A stretch of 64,000 nt of DNA from Lucinisca nassula. Taxonomy: Eukaryota > Mollusca > Bivalvia > Lucinida > Lucinidae. Made by a program: the position numbers and the translations under genes. The stretch lies in the NCBI GenBank assembly GCA_963580285.1, contig OY757013.1, forward strand, positions 153,439,900 to 153,503,899, given 5' to 3'. How positions within the stretch are numbered: the first letter of the stretch is position 1; each line of letters begins with the position of its first letter. Shown here piece after piece: positions 39,401 through 44,599 of the stretch. Below the pieces are notes generated by a model that was given only the letters and a program-made list of their open reading frames with translations, ran no database searches and had not been told where the DNA came from.

Positions 39401-40511
39401 TCAGTGCATCTGTCAGTTCCTTCCTTCCTTGCTTACTAATGTCTTCAATCATGCCTGTCAACACTTTCAAGTTAATGTCTGTTACCAATTTCACCTCCTC
39501 CCTGGCCAGAATCTCTTCTACATTATACTCTAAAGTATCCCTTTCTGATTTAAATCTCTGACAGTGAAAAAGAAAATGATCCACATTCTCTTTCATGTTG
39601 CATGTCTCGCACAAACTTGACTGATCTTTGTTAATTTTTGCCTGGTGATCATTTAAGATTGAATGTCCACACAGCACCTGATTTACTGCAGAGAAAGTCC
39701 TTCTGTCCCTATCTCCATGACAGATCCTTTTTCCCACTTCCCCAATTATATCCTGCAATACATTCACTTTGTCTGAGCACTTGTACCTTCTTTCCCATTT
39801 TTCCCTTCCCTGTGATTTACACTCCCGTACGGCTTCTTTCTTGTCCAGGGTCGGTTTTACCTCATTATTTTTAATCATCTCTGATGCTGCCGCCTTTGCT
39901 TGTTGATCTGCCAACTCATTCCCCTCAATATCTTTGTGTCCGGGCACCCAATGAACTTTCACAATATTCTCCCTACACCTTACCTTTGCTAAACTCTCCT
40001 TGATGCTGAGAACTGTTTCAATCTTGTTAGTTGGCATTTCAGTACTGAAAGCAGTCTTAATAGCTGGTTGACAATCGGTCAGAATATGAACTACTCTGCC
40101 TTTGAAGTCTAGATCAGCCAAGAATTCTAGCCCGATCTGTATACCTACCAATTCTCCAGTATAATTGTTACCTATAGGAGAAACTCCCTTGTTCATCAAA
40201 ACTGGTGTGCTGGAGTAACCCTCAAGGTAGACCACAGCACCAGCTCCAGTCGGACCTGGATTACCTAATGCTGATCCATCTGTGAACATTAATTCCTTAC
40301 CCGTCCGTCGATCTTCACAACTACCTTCCCATGACCAGGGTAAATCTTGTACCCACTGAACGAACACAGGCCGATCCTGTGGAAAAATAAAACGATAAGT
40401 AGAAGGAATAATAAATCACGAGTACAAAGGAAACAAATACAATCATCGATGTGTTCTAATAGGCATGGATATCAGCGATTTCAAGCCATTACCAATAATA
40501 ACTCACTTCAT
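18370..40511 (-). CDS. RPL24: 60S ribosomal protein L24 (eL24), five-exon gene
   Basis: Joining 40507-40511, 40301-40376, 24761-25008, 21729-21780 and 18370-18450 on the minus strand gives an uninterrupted frame of about 153 codons with GT/AG introns and matching phases (2, 0, 2, 0). The product carries the L24e signature from the N-terminus ([24 protein letters not shown]), the central core ([52 protein letters not shown]), a basic lysine/alanine linker, and the conserved end APRVGGKR. Family length is about 155 residues, so it is complete. eL24 is a structural protein of the large ribosomal subunit. The KxVVKIDGR segment resembles arthropod rather than vertebrate eL24. Introns measure 130, 15292, 2980 and 3278 bases; the large ones are full of transposons. 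I see no damage and judge the gene functional. Confidence 0.96.
18804..19041. mobile_element. MITE-A copy 2
   Basis: Both ends carry TCAGGGGCCAGTTGTTCAAA as inverted repeats. The inside shows AACGACGTCGTTAGTT and a partly deleted GCTGAAGAAATGTGAGCAGC hairpin. In intron 4 of RPL24. Confidence 0.85.
19127..19205. mobile_element. Hairpin family B copy
   Basis: Palindrome GTAGGTACTTGGTA...CCTCATCGAGGCGATTC..ACCAAGAACCCAC, followed by the family outer flank TAAGAAATAAGAAAAAT. Confidence 0.75.
19241..19489. mobile_element. MITE-A copy 3
   Basis: Same ends and the best preserved central hairpin: TTTTTGCTGAAAAAATGTGA, GCAGCTTTTGC, GACG, then the complement, around 19328-19392. Only about 200 bases from copy 2. 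Confidence 0.88.
19655..19785. mobile_element. Hairpin family B copy
   Basis: Outer arms TTTTTCTTATTTCTGCATG / GAAATAAGAAAAA and inner arms TACTCATTAGAAGTGCCT / AGGCACTTCTAATAAATA fold into one long stem-loop centred near 19716. Confidence 0.85.
19951..20181. mobile_element. MITE-A copy 4
   Basis: TCAGGGGCCAGTTGTTCAAA at the left and its complement ending GGCCCC at the right; the central hairpin is shortened. Third copy of the family in intron 4. Confidence 0.85.
20270..20890. mobile_element. MITE-D copy split by SINE2
   Basis: The left part (TCCACTGGTGGATAAAATAT ... TCTTGCATTCATTTTCATG) and right part (a hairpin with arms GAGGAAAAGGGATAAAATGC, 20776-20829, then AATAAATTCAATAATACAT) match the uninterrupted copy at 22366-22655. 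SINE2 occupies 20462-20750 between them. Confidence 0.7.
20462..20750 (+). mobile_element. SINE2 copy inserted in MITE-D
   Basis: Starts AGAAATAAATTGGCTACAGG and ends GGAATGTTAAACCTCAAACA then AACGAACAAATC. Full body present. Confidence 0.85.
21082..21294 (+). mobile_element. piggyBac-like MITE, TTAA-flanked (TIR CCCTTATCTTGCTG)
   Basis: TTAACCCTTATCTTGCTG and CAGCAAGATAAGGGTTAA are perfect inverted ends including a TTAA at each side. The centre is a perfect hairpin, 21125-21188 (arms AACAGTGTAGATCC.. and AGGTGGCTTCTGAA at the tip). The best preserved copy of its subfamily; in RPL24 intron 4. Confidence 0.9.
21535..21715 (-). mobile_element. SINE3 partial copy
   Basis: Matches the 3' two thirds of the tRNA-headed SINE3 (GCAGGATGAAAGCCTAC, CAGTAGGGATCTTTAACCTG, CGATCCGAAGGACGGTGCAC); the tRNA head is missing or too diverged to see. 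Confidence 0.7.
21729..21780 (-). CDS. RPL24: RPL24 exon 4
   Basis: Acceptor CTCTTAACAG, then A completing an Arg codon and 17 codons ([17 protein letters not shown]), then donor GTAGGT at 21728. Lysine-rich linker typical of eL24. Confidence 0.95.
21870..21965. mobile_element. Hairpin family B copy, diverged
   Basis: Outer TTTTTCTTATTTCTGCATGA with inner GTACTCATTTTAACTGCC / GAGATTCTAATGAGTACCCA arms, just upstream of RPL24 exon 4. Right outer arm decayed. Confidence 0.65.
22366..22655. mobile_element. MITE-D copy, uninterrupted
   Basis: Shares AATCCACTGGTGG, TCTTGCATTCGTGCTCA and the AAAATGCTCAGCAAAGCCTC hairpin half with 20270-20890. Flanked on the left by a run of about 22 C. Confidence 0.65.
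22692..22805 (-). mobile_element. SINE1 3' fragment
   Basis: Minus-strand tail portion: GTTTAATGGCCCAGTCAACAC, TTATCCACACTTTTCCTAG and GTAAGCGGTTAACC match the 3' third of SINE1. Confidence 0.75.
22811..23169 (+). mobile_element. Composite MITE with nested TTAA MITE, copy 2
   Basis: Outer ends GGCCTCATACTGACCATGC and CCTGAAAAATATGAGGCC. The inner piggyBac-like MITE occupies 22862-23063, with hairpin at 22915-22975 and the right TTAA at 23060-23063. Outer-inner junctions equal those of the copy at 15597-15974. Confidence 0.8.
23205..23452 (+). mobile_element. SINE2 copy
   Basis: Starts GGGCTTGAAAAAATAGATGG and ends GGGGACGTTAAACCTTAATT then CAAACAAACAAA. Directly followed by a SINE1 copy in the opposite orientation. 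Confidence 0.85.
23453..23612 (-). mobile_element. SINE1 5' portion
   Basis: Minus strand: GCCGGCCTCTGTTGC head, GTCTAACTGGTGATCAGGAG, GGTTCAATACC B box, and the CTGATTCAAGAAGGGCAGT body. 3' third missing. Confidence 0.75.
23680..23800. mobile_element. Hairpin family B, decayed
   Basis: GAAACCTGTTGTGAATACTTGTTAG and a right half AATGAGGCAATTCTAACAAG retain the arm pattern only partly. Confidence 0.4.
24020..24170. mobile_element. MITE-A relic
   Basis: CATTTGCAAAAGCTCA, TTTTTTCAGCAAATAT and ATTGTTAGTTTTGAATAACTG resemble the right half of MITE-A; the left end is gone. Confidence 0.45.
24183..24354 (-). mobile_element. piggyBac-like MITE, internally deleted
   Basis: Left AATATTCAG.TTAGCCACACCC and right ACAGCATGATAAGGGTTAA match the 21082 family in reverse; half of the hairpin (GAAGCCATCTGACCTGGATC) remains. 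Confidence 0.7.
24355..24755 (-). mobile_element. MITE-E (ATCGATTA-rich), with central GCAAACAGTG hairpin
   Basis: Ends GGCTGACACGATTAATCG and CGATTAGCCAGCCCTA are loosely inverted and carry repeated ATCGATTA words. At the centre, 24511-24573, sits a near-perfect hairpin, GGCAAACAGTGCAGACCCTG to CACTGTTTGC, with tip GACGCCGCATTATGCGGCGTC. A second copy lies at 55008-55402. Adjacent to RPL24 exon 3. Confidence 0.8.
24761..25008 (-). CDS. RPL24: RPL24 exon 3 (core domain)
   Basis: Acceptor GCTTGTAG, then [20 protein letters not shown] and the conserved [15 protein letters not shown], through [12 protein letters not shown], with donor GTATAA at 24760 in phase 2. This is the most conserved part of eL24. 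Confidence 0.97.
25122..25354. mobile_element. piggyBac-like MITE, TIR CCCCTTTTGTACCA
   Basis: TTAACCCCTTTTGTACCA at the left pairs with TGGTAC.TAATGGGCCAA at the right. The central hairpin, 25239-25312, has arms GCAAACAGTGGAGGCC and tip ACGCCGCATTTTGCGGCGT. Shares ends with the element at 43554-44045. Confidence 0.75.
25400..25640 (+). mobile_element. SINE2 copy, 3' truncated
   Basis: GCTGCAAGGTGCTCCCACGC to CAAAATTGGAAGCAGTGTC; the TTAAACC end is absent. Confidence 0.75.
25641..25930. repeat. Dispersed repeat R1, also at 62570-62870
   Basis: The order GGTTATAGCATAGATGTTAT, GTTGTCGACCCTTTTACAGT, TTTGCTTC.CTCTT, then a TCTAACTGATGG and GTTGAGTCCTC block, recurs near 62.6 kb. Unknown family; LINE untranslated sequence is possible. 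Confidence 0.55.
25931..26430. other. Unassigned intron sequence with a MITE-E-like scrap
   Basis: Contains TATCGTGATAC and CCGATACCGATA words and a short GATA run near 26305. I see no gene or complete element. Confidence 0.4.
26431..26675. repeat. CCCCAC..GTGGGG hairpin and CCGTCCGTCTGTCC repeat
   Basis: TATCCCCACGTTTTTTTAAG/AAAAGTGGGGATA forms a hairpin, followed by GTCCGTCTGTCCATCCGTC and ATCTCCTCCTATACCGTTCA. This looks like the end of another tandem-repeat element; not coding despite an open frame. Confidence 0.55.
27370..27640. mobile_element. Two hairpin family B copies
   Basis: TATTTTTCTTATTTCCGCAC at about 27382 with GCAGAAATAAGA at 27478, and a second set TTACTTATTTCTGCACC...AAATAAGAAAAAT at 27543-27640 with inner GTGGGTACTCATTAGAACTG. 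Confidence 0.55.
27893..28008 (-). mobile_element. SINE2 3' fragment
   Basis: GATTTGTTTGATTAGAGGT, ACACTATTTAGGACATTTTG and GGGACTTTTACCCAACACTG match the 3' third of SINE2 on the minus strand. Confidence 0.75.
28000..30260. repeat. Satellite of about 530 bp units built from the GATCAGACGCCGC module
   Basis: The phrase ACACCACCGTCGGC (with variants) occurs near 28390, 28913, 29463, 29694 and 29831, and CGCACCGGCGG near 28680 and 29220, giving a higher-order period of about 520-550 bases composed of two related halves. Each half holds CCTGATCAGACGCCGC, TCTGATCCGAATCTGCACTG and GGACGGACGGAC words. Later units are shortened. Confidence 0.8.
31475..32985. mobile_element. hAT-like non-autonomous element (1.5 kb)
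   Basis: Inverted ends CAGTGATTTTTTTTAC and GTAAAAAAATCACTG, flanked by GATGGCT on both sides (6-8 bases depending on how shared bases are assigned). The host Pearl-like unit rejoins as GATGGCTGAATGTGTCT when the element is removed. Subterminal GCGTCC words are repeated at both ends (TGCGTCCTGGGAC; GCGTCCTGGACGCAGGACGC). No transposase seen. Confidence 0.7.
33110..34481. mobile_element. Tc1/mariner-type non-autonomous element (1.4 kb), TA-flanked
   Basis: Ends CCGTAATGATCCGGCTATAA and its near-perfect complement TTATAGCCGGATCATAACGG, each next to TA; removal restores AAGAATATATATGG of the host unit. Repeated TATAAGACGGG words lie inside both ends. A segment of about 40 bases (CATTAATATTCATGAACTCA and on) occurs twice inside, near 33481 and 34089. 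The 101-codon frame at 33536 has no recognisable domain. Confidence 0.75.
35918..36195 (-). mobile_element. SINE2 copy
   Basis: Minus orientation, from GATTTGAGGTTTAACGTCCC to CTCTGCGTGGAAGCATCATG and CATCTATTTCTTCAAGC. Abuts the right end of the Pearl-like element. Confidence 0.85.
36196..36600. other. No clear feature
   Basis: AT-rich intron sequence with a TATCGTGATACCC scrap near 36438; no supported gene. Confidence 0.4.
36601..36721. repeat. LINE-related dispersed segment
   Basis: GAGGGCGAGGGTTGAAATT and CTGACCATCCTAAGGTG resemble segments at 62960-63050 and 37010-37040. Probably untranslated sequence of a LINE, split by the SINE3 copy that follows. Confidence 0.4.
36722..36996 (-). 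mobile_element. SINE3, tRNA-derived, complete copy
   Basis: On the minus strand the head folds like a tRNA: GATAGCTCCGTGGTTAGTGC (A box), CTTGCCTCTGATGC arm, GGTTTCGATCCCCGG (B box), at 36935-36996. The body runs through GGTCCTTCGGATCGGGACG and CCTGTACAGGGAGAACC to a GTAATTACATGATTG / ATGTAATGTACACC end. Confidence 0.85.
37010..37165 (+). pseudogene. LINE-B 3' end fragment
   Basis: GCTAAATTTACCTCTTTGGT and AGCTAGGGACTAACTTC..CATCACAGGTCCTGGTGTATG match the 3' end of LINE-B at 2866-2925, followed by a T run. Confidence 0.6.
37207..37739 (-). mobile_element. SINE3 copy interrupted by a LINE-A 3' end
   Basis: Right part 37561-37739 carries the tRNA head (GAGCTC/GAGCTA ... GGTTCGATCCCCGGCAGCAG) and body; left part 37207-37317 carries the 3' end. 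Comparison with 36722-36996 places the break within CTCCCTGTACAGGGGGGCTC. Confidence 0.8.
37318..37560 (-). pseudogene. LINE-A 3' end, 5' truncated, inserted in SINE3
   Basis: Minus strand: last codons [13 protein letters not shown], the 3' untranslated segment (AGAGGTGTGCGTTTTAGTAC, CTAAATTCTAAATTTAGC), an A/T run at 37406-37430, and the GATA tail at 37318-37337. About 240 bp in all. Confidence 0.85.
37728..38936 (+). mobile_element. THAP-containing DNA element bounded by 20-base inverted repeats
   Basis: ACGTCAATAGGGTTCGCCGG at 37730-37749 and its exact complement at about 38915-38935 bracket 1.2 kb. Beyond the repeats the ends keep loosely inverted similarity (GATAGCAACGAGC.. / ..GTAGCAACCGATAG and CGCCATTTTGAA / CGCCATTTTTGAG). 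A THAP exon lies inside. THAP domains are the DNA-binding part of P-element transposases, so a P-like element is likely; the catalytic part is absent here. Confidence 0.6.
37880..38089 (+). CDS. THAP zinc-finger exon (partial gene)
   Basis: Seventy codons from the ATG at 37880 form a THAP domain: C5 and C10 (ICSAGGC), the LSFYQFP strand, W39, P55, and C63..H66 with F67 in YMCSEHF, a complete C2CH set. The frame runs to a consensus donor, ACAG|GTAATT at 38089-38094, where THAP genes often have an intron. THAP modules bind DNA in transposases and in host regulators. I find no continuation exon in the window. Bounding inverted repeats point to a P-type transposon origin; a domesticated host gene is the alternative. 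Confidence 0.75.
38950..39368. other. No clear feature
   Basis: Intronic sequence with two LINE-B-tail-like scraps (GTATCACCAGTAACAG at 38934, TCTGATTCTGAATCATTAC at 39092). No supported gene. Confidence 0.4.
39369..40289 (-). CDS. Stand-alone RNase H with C-terminal zinc knuckle (retrotransposon-derived)
   Basis: An open frame of 306 codons from the ATG at 40289. RNase HI fold residues are all present: D4 (FTDGS), E46 (TGELVG), D72 (LTDCQPA), H118 (VPGHKD) and D128 (GNELADQ). The C-terminal part ends with a C-x2-C-x7-H-x4-C motif ([20 protein letters not shown]), as found downstream of RNase H in I-, R1- and Jockey-type LINEs. No reverse transcriptase precedes it: ten bases upstream lies the RPL24 exon 2 donor. 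The frame stays open through exon 2 in another phase, without an ATG. Either a truncated LINE inserted at the donor or a captured RNase H gene; whether it is expressed is unknown. Confidence 0.75.
   Translation of the reverse strand: MFTDGSALGNPGPTGAGAVVYLEGYSSTPVLMNKGVSPIGNNYTGELVGIQIGLEFLADLDFKGRVVHILTDCQPAIKTAFSTEMPTNKIETVLSIKESLAKVRCRENIVKVHWVPGHKDIEGNELADQQAKAAASEMIKNNEVKPTLDKKEAVRECKSQGREKWERRYKCSDKVNVLQDIIGEVGKRICHGDRDRRTFSAVNQVLCGHSILNDHQAKINKDQSSLCETCNMKENVDHFLFHCQRFKSERDTLEYNVEEILAREEVKLVTDINLKVLTGMIEDISKQGRKELTDALMEYIRSTKRF
40301..40376 (-). CDS. RPL24: RPL24 exon 2 (N-terminal domain)
   Basis: Acceptor TTTTTCCACAG, one base completing Lys-2, then 25 codons ([25 protein letters not shown]) and donor GTAAGG at 40300. 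The peptide is diagnostic for eL24. The overlapping RNase H frame reads the same bases in another phase. Confidence 0.96.
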
Positions 40512-40536
40512 CTTGAAAACCGGAAATGAAAGAAAG
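40507..40536 (-). CDS. RPL24: RPL24 exon 1: 5'-TOP leader and first codons
   Basis: On the minus strand, CTTTCTTTC then ATTTCCGGTTTTCAAG precede ATG AA and the donor GTGAGT at 40506. A pyrimidine-tract start, an ATG-bearing tiny first exon and a short first intron are typical of animal ribosomal protein genes, and 5'-TOP leaders give mTOR-dependent translation. The C at 40536 is the likely transcription start. Confidence 0.88.
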
Positions 40537-40591
40537 ACCACTGAATGAGTCAAAACATGGGACGAAGGAGTTGTATTTTATAATAATAATA

Positions 40592-40636
<45 letters not shown>

Positions 40637-40850
40637 GTCAATGTATCTATATATAGATAACATAGGTCACATAATATTATAAATAACAGACCAGATTTAT
40701 CTACACGGTGGGTAGGCATATCGGAGTCTGTTAGTCCAAAAACAGCGATTCTTGGTTCTGGTCATCAGAACCAGAACCAGAATTGCTTACTGGTGACACG
40801 TCCTTAGACAATCCTTCACCAGGACCTTCGACCGACAGAACTTGCTAAGG
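40537..40850 (-). promoter_or_regulatory. RPL24: RPL24 upstream region
   Basis: Directly upstream of the TOP start. It contains a (TTA)n run at 40580-40637 and, further out, a GGTTCTGGTcatcAGAACC palindrome at 40756-40775. No TATA box is evident at the usual distance, common for TOP genes. Promoter role is inferred from position. Confidence 0.5.
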
Positions 40851-40954
40851 TAATTAAATTAAATAAATGGTTTCAGTGAAGCCTTCTGGCAGCGGCCATA
40901 TTTTCCCCAAGGTAATCCAAATGTTTTCATGTGTTCAACCTGTTTGCTAAAATC

Positions 40955-43045
40955 CTATCTATCTATCTATCTTCTTATACTGAGTCGGTCATATCTGGCC
41001 ATTACCTCAGTTGATTGGGTGGCTAAATTTAGAATTTAGCTGAAAAAAAAAAAAGAAAAAAGAGAGGCACTGGATTCGTCCTTAAAACTATTTACAATCT
41101 GCATAACAGAGGTATCCTAAAACGCATACCTCTGAGACCCAATCTTACACTGTGCGGGCTTTGAACTCTTCTGCGGACTTGGCATTCACCGCAGAGGAGG
41201 GAAGACTATTCCATTGGGGAATAGTTCTAGGAAAAAACGAGTTCTTCAGGGCATCACTATAGGACTGGTATCTACGATATTGTGAGTCGTTTAATTTTGA
41301 TGCCCTTTTTTGGGTCGACAGTGTTACAGGGGTCAAGTACCTATCTTTATCAATAGACACTGAATCAGAGTGTATCTTGTAGAAGAAGGTTAAAGAGGAC
41401 TGCTCACGACGGGCCTCCAGGGACGGCCACTCTAGCTCATTAAGCATGTCACCGACGCTACTTCTATTTCGCCATCGCCTACAGGTCCATCGAGCAGCTG
41501 TCCTCTGCACCTTCTCCACCTGCTGAGTCTGAGTTTTAACATAGGGGTGCCAAATGGGTGATGCATATTCGAGTTGAGGGCGAACCAATGTTTTATATGC
41601 AACATCCTTTGTCTGCCTAGGTGCAAAAGCCAAGTTCCGTCTAAGGAACCCCAAAGTCCTAGTTGCTTTAGATGTAATCTCTGAGATATGTTGACCCCAA
41701 TCAAGATCGTAAGTGATGGTGATACCAAGATATTTGGCGGATTGAACATGCTCCAAAACTTGCTGGTGAAGAGTATAGTCAAACTTAATTTGCTTGTCCG
41801 GAGGGTGTCGTGACACTCTCATTGAGTGACATTTGGTCACATTGAACTTCATTTGCCAATCGGCCTCCCACTGTGCAAGTTGATCCAGGTCATCTTGTAA
41901 AATAAGACAGTCAGAAGGAGAATATATGTTCCTATACAGGACACAATCATCAGCAAACAAACGGACCGATGACCTGATATTATCGGGGAGATCATTAATG
42001 AAAACCAAGAAAAGGACCGGTCCAAGGACCGAACCTTGGGGGACTCCAGATAAAACAGGGACTGGATCAGACGCTTGGCCATCAAGTACAACTTGTTGTG
42101 AGCGCCCAGAGAGCCATGAGCTAATCCACCTATGCGTGGATCCTCTTATCCCATAGTACTCCAGTTTATGTAATAGCCTTCTGTGAGGTACCTTGTCAAA
42201 GGCCTTAGCAAAGTCCATGATGATCAAGTCAGTCTGTTTGTGGCCACGATTTATGGCCCCATCCAGATTGCTCACAATGTCATGGTAAAATTGAACAAGC
42301 TGCGTTTCGCAAGACCTTTGACTCCGGAAACCATGTTGACAGTCAGCAAGAATGCTCTCAAAGGCTAAGTGCTTGTTGATGTTGCTTACTAATATATGCT
42401 CCAAGGTTTTGCAACAGATGCATGTTAGCGACACTGGTCTATAATTTGCTGCATCATATTTTTCCCCTTTTTTATAGACCGGGGTTACATTTGCTTGTCG
42501 CCAGTCATCTGCAGGTACAGTGCCCTGGGCAAGTGATTGATTGAAGATAAAGGCCAACACAGGAGATATTTCAGCACTACATTCCTTTAGTACCCTGGCA
42601 TTCAGGTCATCGGGCCCAGATGCCTTATGTATCTTGAGCTTACCTAACAGTTTAGCGACCCCATTGGGGTCAACTGTTATGTCCCCCATAGAGGGGAACG
42701 GACTTGCACCTTTAGATGGTAGCTCACCATCAGTTTCACGCGTAAATGCTGATTGAAACTGTTTATTGCAAATATTAGCCTTATCGCGCGCATCTGTTTT
42801 TAGAATTCCATTTTCCCTTAGCGAAGTGATCCCAAACGCATCCTTTTTCAGGGACTTTACGAATGACCAAAACTTTTTAACTTTACCATTCTTTTGGGGA
42901 CTATCGGGATCTATATTGTCATCTTCAAAGGTAAAGATGCTGGAAACATGCTTCCAATATGCATCTCTTATAACCTTTTGCACATGTGCTCTGAACCGTT
43001 TGTAATGGTTCTTAACGTCAGGGCTGCTAGACTTGCGAATCCTGA
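40955..43045 (-). mobile_element. LINE-A copy 1, 5' truncated, with (GATA)n tail
   Basis: From a GATA tail at 40955-40973, through the 3' untranslated part and the RT frame, up to sequence matching 45545-45625 of copy 2. Homology stops near 43045, so the endonuclease is missing. Confidence 0.88.
41145..42983 (-). CDS. LINE-A reverse transcriptase, open frame (5'-truncated element)
   Basis: 612 codons without a stop. Motifs run in the CR1/Jockey-like order: HKASGPDDLNARVLKE, ANVTPVYKKG, NYRPVSLTCICCKTLEH, HGFRSQRSCETQL, IMDFAKAFDKVPH, SGVPQGSVLGPVLFLVFIND, LFADDCVLY (catalytic FADD), KYLGITITYDLDWGQHI, LGFLRRNLAFAPR, EYASPIWHPY and PQWNSLPSSAVNAK at the C-terminus. No RNase H follows. The intact frame implies a young insertion, but without its endonuclease and promoter region it is not expected to move itself. 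The first Met is internal to the original protein. Confidence 0.92.
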   Translation of the reverse strand: MQKVIRDAYWKHVSSIFTFEDDNIDPDSPQKNGKVKKFWSFVKSLKKDAFGITSLRENGILKTDARDKANICNKQFQSAFTRETDGELPSKGASPFPSMGDITVDPNGVAKLLGKLKIHKASGPDDLNARVLKECSAEISPVLAFIFNQSLAQGTVPADDWRQANVTPVYKKGEKYDAANYRPVSLTCICCKTLEHILVSNINKHLAFESILADCQHGFRSQRSCETQLVQFYHDIVSNLDGAINRGHKQTDLIIMDFAKAFDKVPHRRLLHKLEYYGIRGSTHRWISSWLSGRSQQVVLDGQASDPVPVLSGVPQGSVLGPVLFLVFINDLPDNIRSSVRLFADDCVLYRNIYSPSDCLILQDDLDQLAQWEADWQMKFNVTKCHSMRVSRHPPDKQIKFDYTLHQQVLEHVQSAKYLGITITYDLDWGQHISEITSKATRTLGFLRRNLAFAPRQTKDVAYKTLVRPQLEYASPIWHPYVKTQTQQVEKVQRTAARWTCRRWRNRSSVGDMLNELEWPSLEARREQSSLTFFYKIHSDSVSIDKDRYLTPVTLSTQKRASKLNDSQYRRYQSYSDALKNSFFPRTIPQWNSLPSSAVNAKSAEEFKARTV

Positions 43046-43239
43046 CCTCATGGAGCCAATTGATGCTCTATGTCTCTCTATGGAGCTATTAAAGGTGAAG
43101 TAATGAGACTCTCTAATCAGGTTGCATTCTCAAAAATCCTTAAATAGGCTGTCAGTTCAGGATCTTACATACAGGCTTCATTATGTCTTTGGATGAAAAA
43201 AAAAGACTTTGAAGACAGTTTTCCTGAGTTTGGTGCCAT

Positions 43240-43370
43240 TGGTTTCATTGGGTTGCATTCATCTCCATGTCCGGTAAAAGTCCCACAAAACTGGAAGCAG
43301 CGTCTCCAAAATGCCCTAAATAGTGGTTATGGGAACATTAGACATCAATGCAAACAAACAAAACCTGTTC
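43240..43370 (+). mobile_element. SINE2 3' half
   Basis: CATCTCCATGTCCGGTAAAA, AACTGGAAGCAGCGTCTCC and CATTAGACATCAATGCAAAC then AAACAAAAC. The 5' half is absent. Confidence 0.75.
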
Positions 43371-43487
43371 TACCTTACATTTCCTTTCTGTAATCCTTGT
43401 CTGATCTTCAGTTATTCACTTTGTATTCCAGACCTTGTATCCTGTACACTGTTTGCATAAAATCCAGGACTTTATCCGAAAATGAAA

Positions 43488-43550
43488 AGATAAATTATGG
43501 GTACTCAAAGGAATCGCCTCCTTGAGTACCCACAATCTATGCTTTAATCA
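43488..43550. mobile_element. Hairpin family B copy
   Basis: Palindrome TATGGGTACTCAAAGGAATCG / CTCCTTGAGTACCCACAATC next to the left end of the following TTAA element. Confidence 0.65.
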
Positions 43551-43553
43551 GAA

Positions 43554-44045
43554 TTAACCCATTTAGTACCAGAAACCCCAAAAGAGGTACCCTGGCAAAC
43601 AGTGTAGGCCCAGATCAGACATCACAGAACACGGCGTAAGTGAGTAAGTAAGTAAGTAAGTAAAGACTTTATTTGAAGAGGGTTACAACATTTAACACAT
43701 ACATATATTAAAAACATGTAATAGTTAATCTTCCACGAGGCCCTCAGTATTTACATATTATACACAAACTCACATACAAAGTAACAAATTAATTGTAATA
43801 ACATATAATACATACATAAAATAAGAATGAATTTCTAACCTTCATGTGAGAAATTTAATTTATCAAAACCCAATTTTTATCATAATGACTGTATTATGGC
43901 ATATATGTCTGATCAGGGCTTGCACTATTTGCAAACTGTTCAGCCATTTTCCTGATAAATTTGGAGGAAAACACTACCCTAAATTTTTAAATGTACCCGT
44001 GGTATATATAAGGAGGAAGATTCCATTTGGTACAAAAAGGGTCAA
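43554..44045. mobile_element. piggyBac-like MITE interrupted by a LINE tail
   Basis: TTAACCCATTTAGTACCAG at the left, TTTGGTACAAAAAGGGTCAA at the right (one base off TTAA), and half hairpins GCAAACAGTGTAGGCCCAGA and TCAGGGCTTGCACTATTTGC facing each other across the insertion at 43636-43905. Same family as 25122-25354. Confidence 0.7.
43636..43905 (-). pseudogene. LINE 3' end with (TTAC)n tail
   Basis: On the minus strand the sequence ends CAAATAAAGTCTTTAC followed by TTAC repeats, a recognised LINE-type 3' end; 5' truncated, no coding part left. Confidence 0.6.
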
Positions 44046-44149
44046 AATACCACGTGAAATGCCATGAAATATTACCTAAAATTGTCAAGAGATTGGCTAA
44101 TTGATACTGATAGGCATTAATTAATGAAGAAAAGAAAAGAAACAAGTAA

Positions 44150-44374
44150 TCAACAAACTTTCAAGTCCACTTGAAAACAGCTATCTTCAAAATGTTTAGC
44201 ACAAACAATGTTATGCCTTGCATAAACACATGTCTTGATGTTAAGTTTCTCTGTTCCAAGATTATGAATCCATTTTTCACATAACTCTCCATTTTTCTTA
44301 GGGTCAGGGATAGCAAAACAGAAAATTCCTTGTCCTCTTATCACAGTGCAGTATTTGGCCTTACAAGAAGGCAT
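44150..44374 (-). CDS. THAP zinc-finger exon (second, unrelated copy)
   Basis: From the Met at 44374 the frame gives C4 and C9 (SCKAKYC), FCFAIPDP, W35, and C58..H61 with F62 (VCAKHFEDSCF): the full C2CH THAP set. It differs strongly from the exon at 37880, so it is not a recent duplicate. The frame ends after a few codons at TGA; GT dinucleotides at CAA|GTGGAC or AAA|GTTTGT could be the real exon end. No downstream exon is recognised. Host THAP gene or P-like transposon relic. Confidence 0.65.
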   Translation of the reverse strand: MPSCKAKYCTVIRGQGIFCFAIPDPKKNGELCEKWIHNLGTEKLNIKTCVYARHNIVCAKHFEDSCFQVDLKVC

Positions 44375-44599
44375 TTTTATTTTAAAGTTCACTTTCTCCT
44401 CTAAAATATCAAGATTTGTTAGCTATCAGAACATGAACTGAACGGTTTCCATGAGGTCACTGCAGGAGATATAATCTGTAAAAATGTCTGACACCCTATA
44501 AACAACTTTAATGAGTCATTACAGTTAATTAGAGAAACAGTTTAGGAGAAGAATATGATTATATCATTCCTCAATGGTGTTATTGTAAAATGGATCTGA

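Noticed and set aside
40290..40367. N-terminal extension of the RNase H frame to a start at 40367
   Set aside because: The first codon there is GTG and the added residues are RPL24 exon 2 read out of phase; the first ATG is at 40289.
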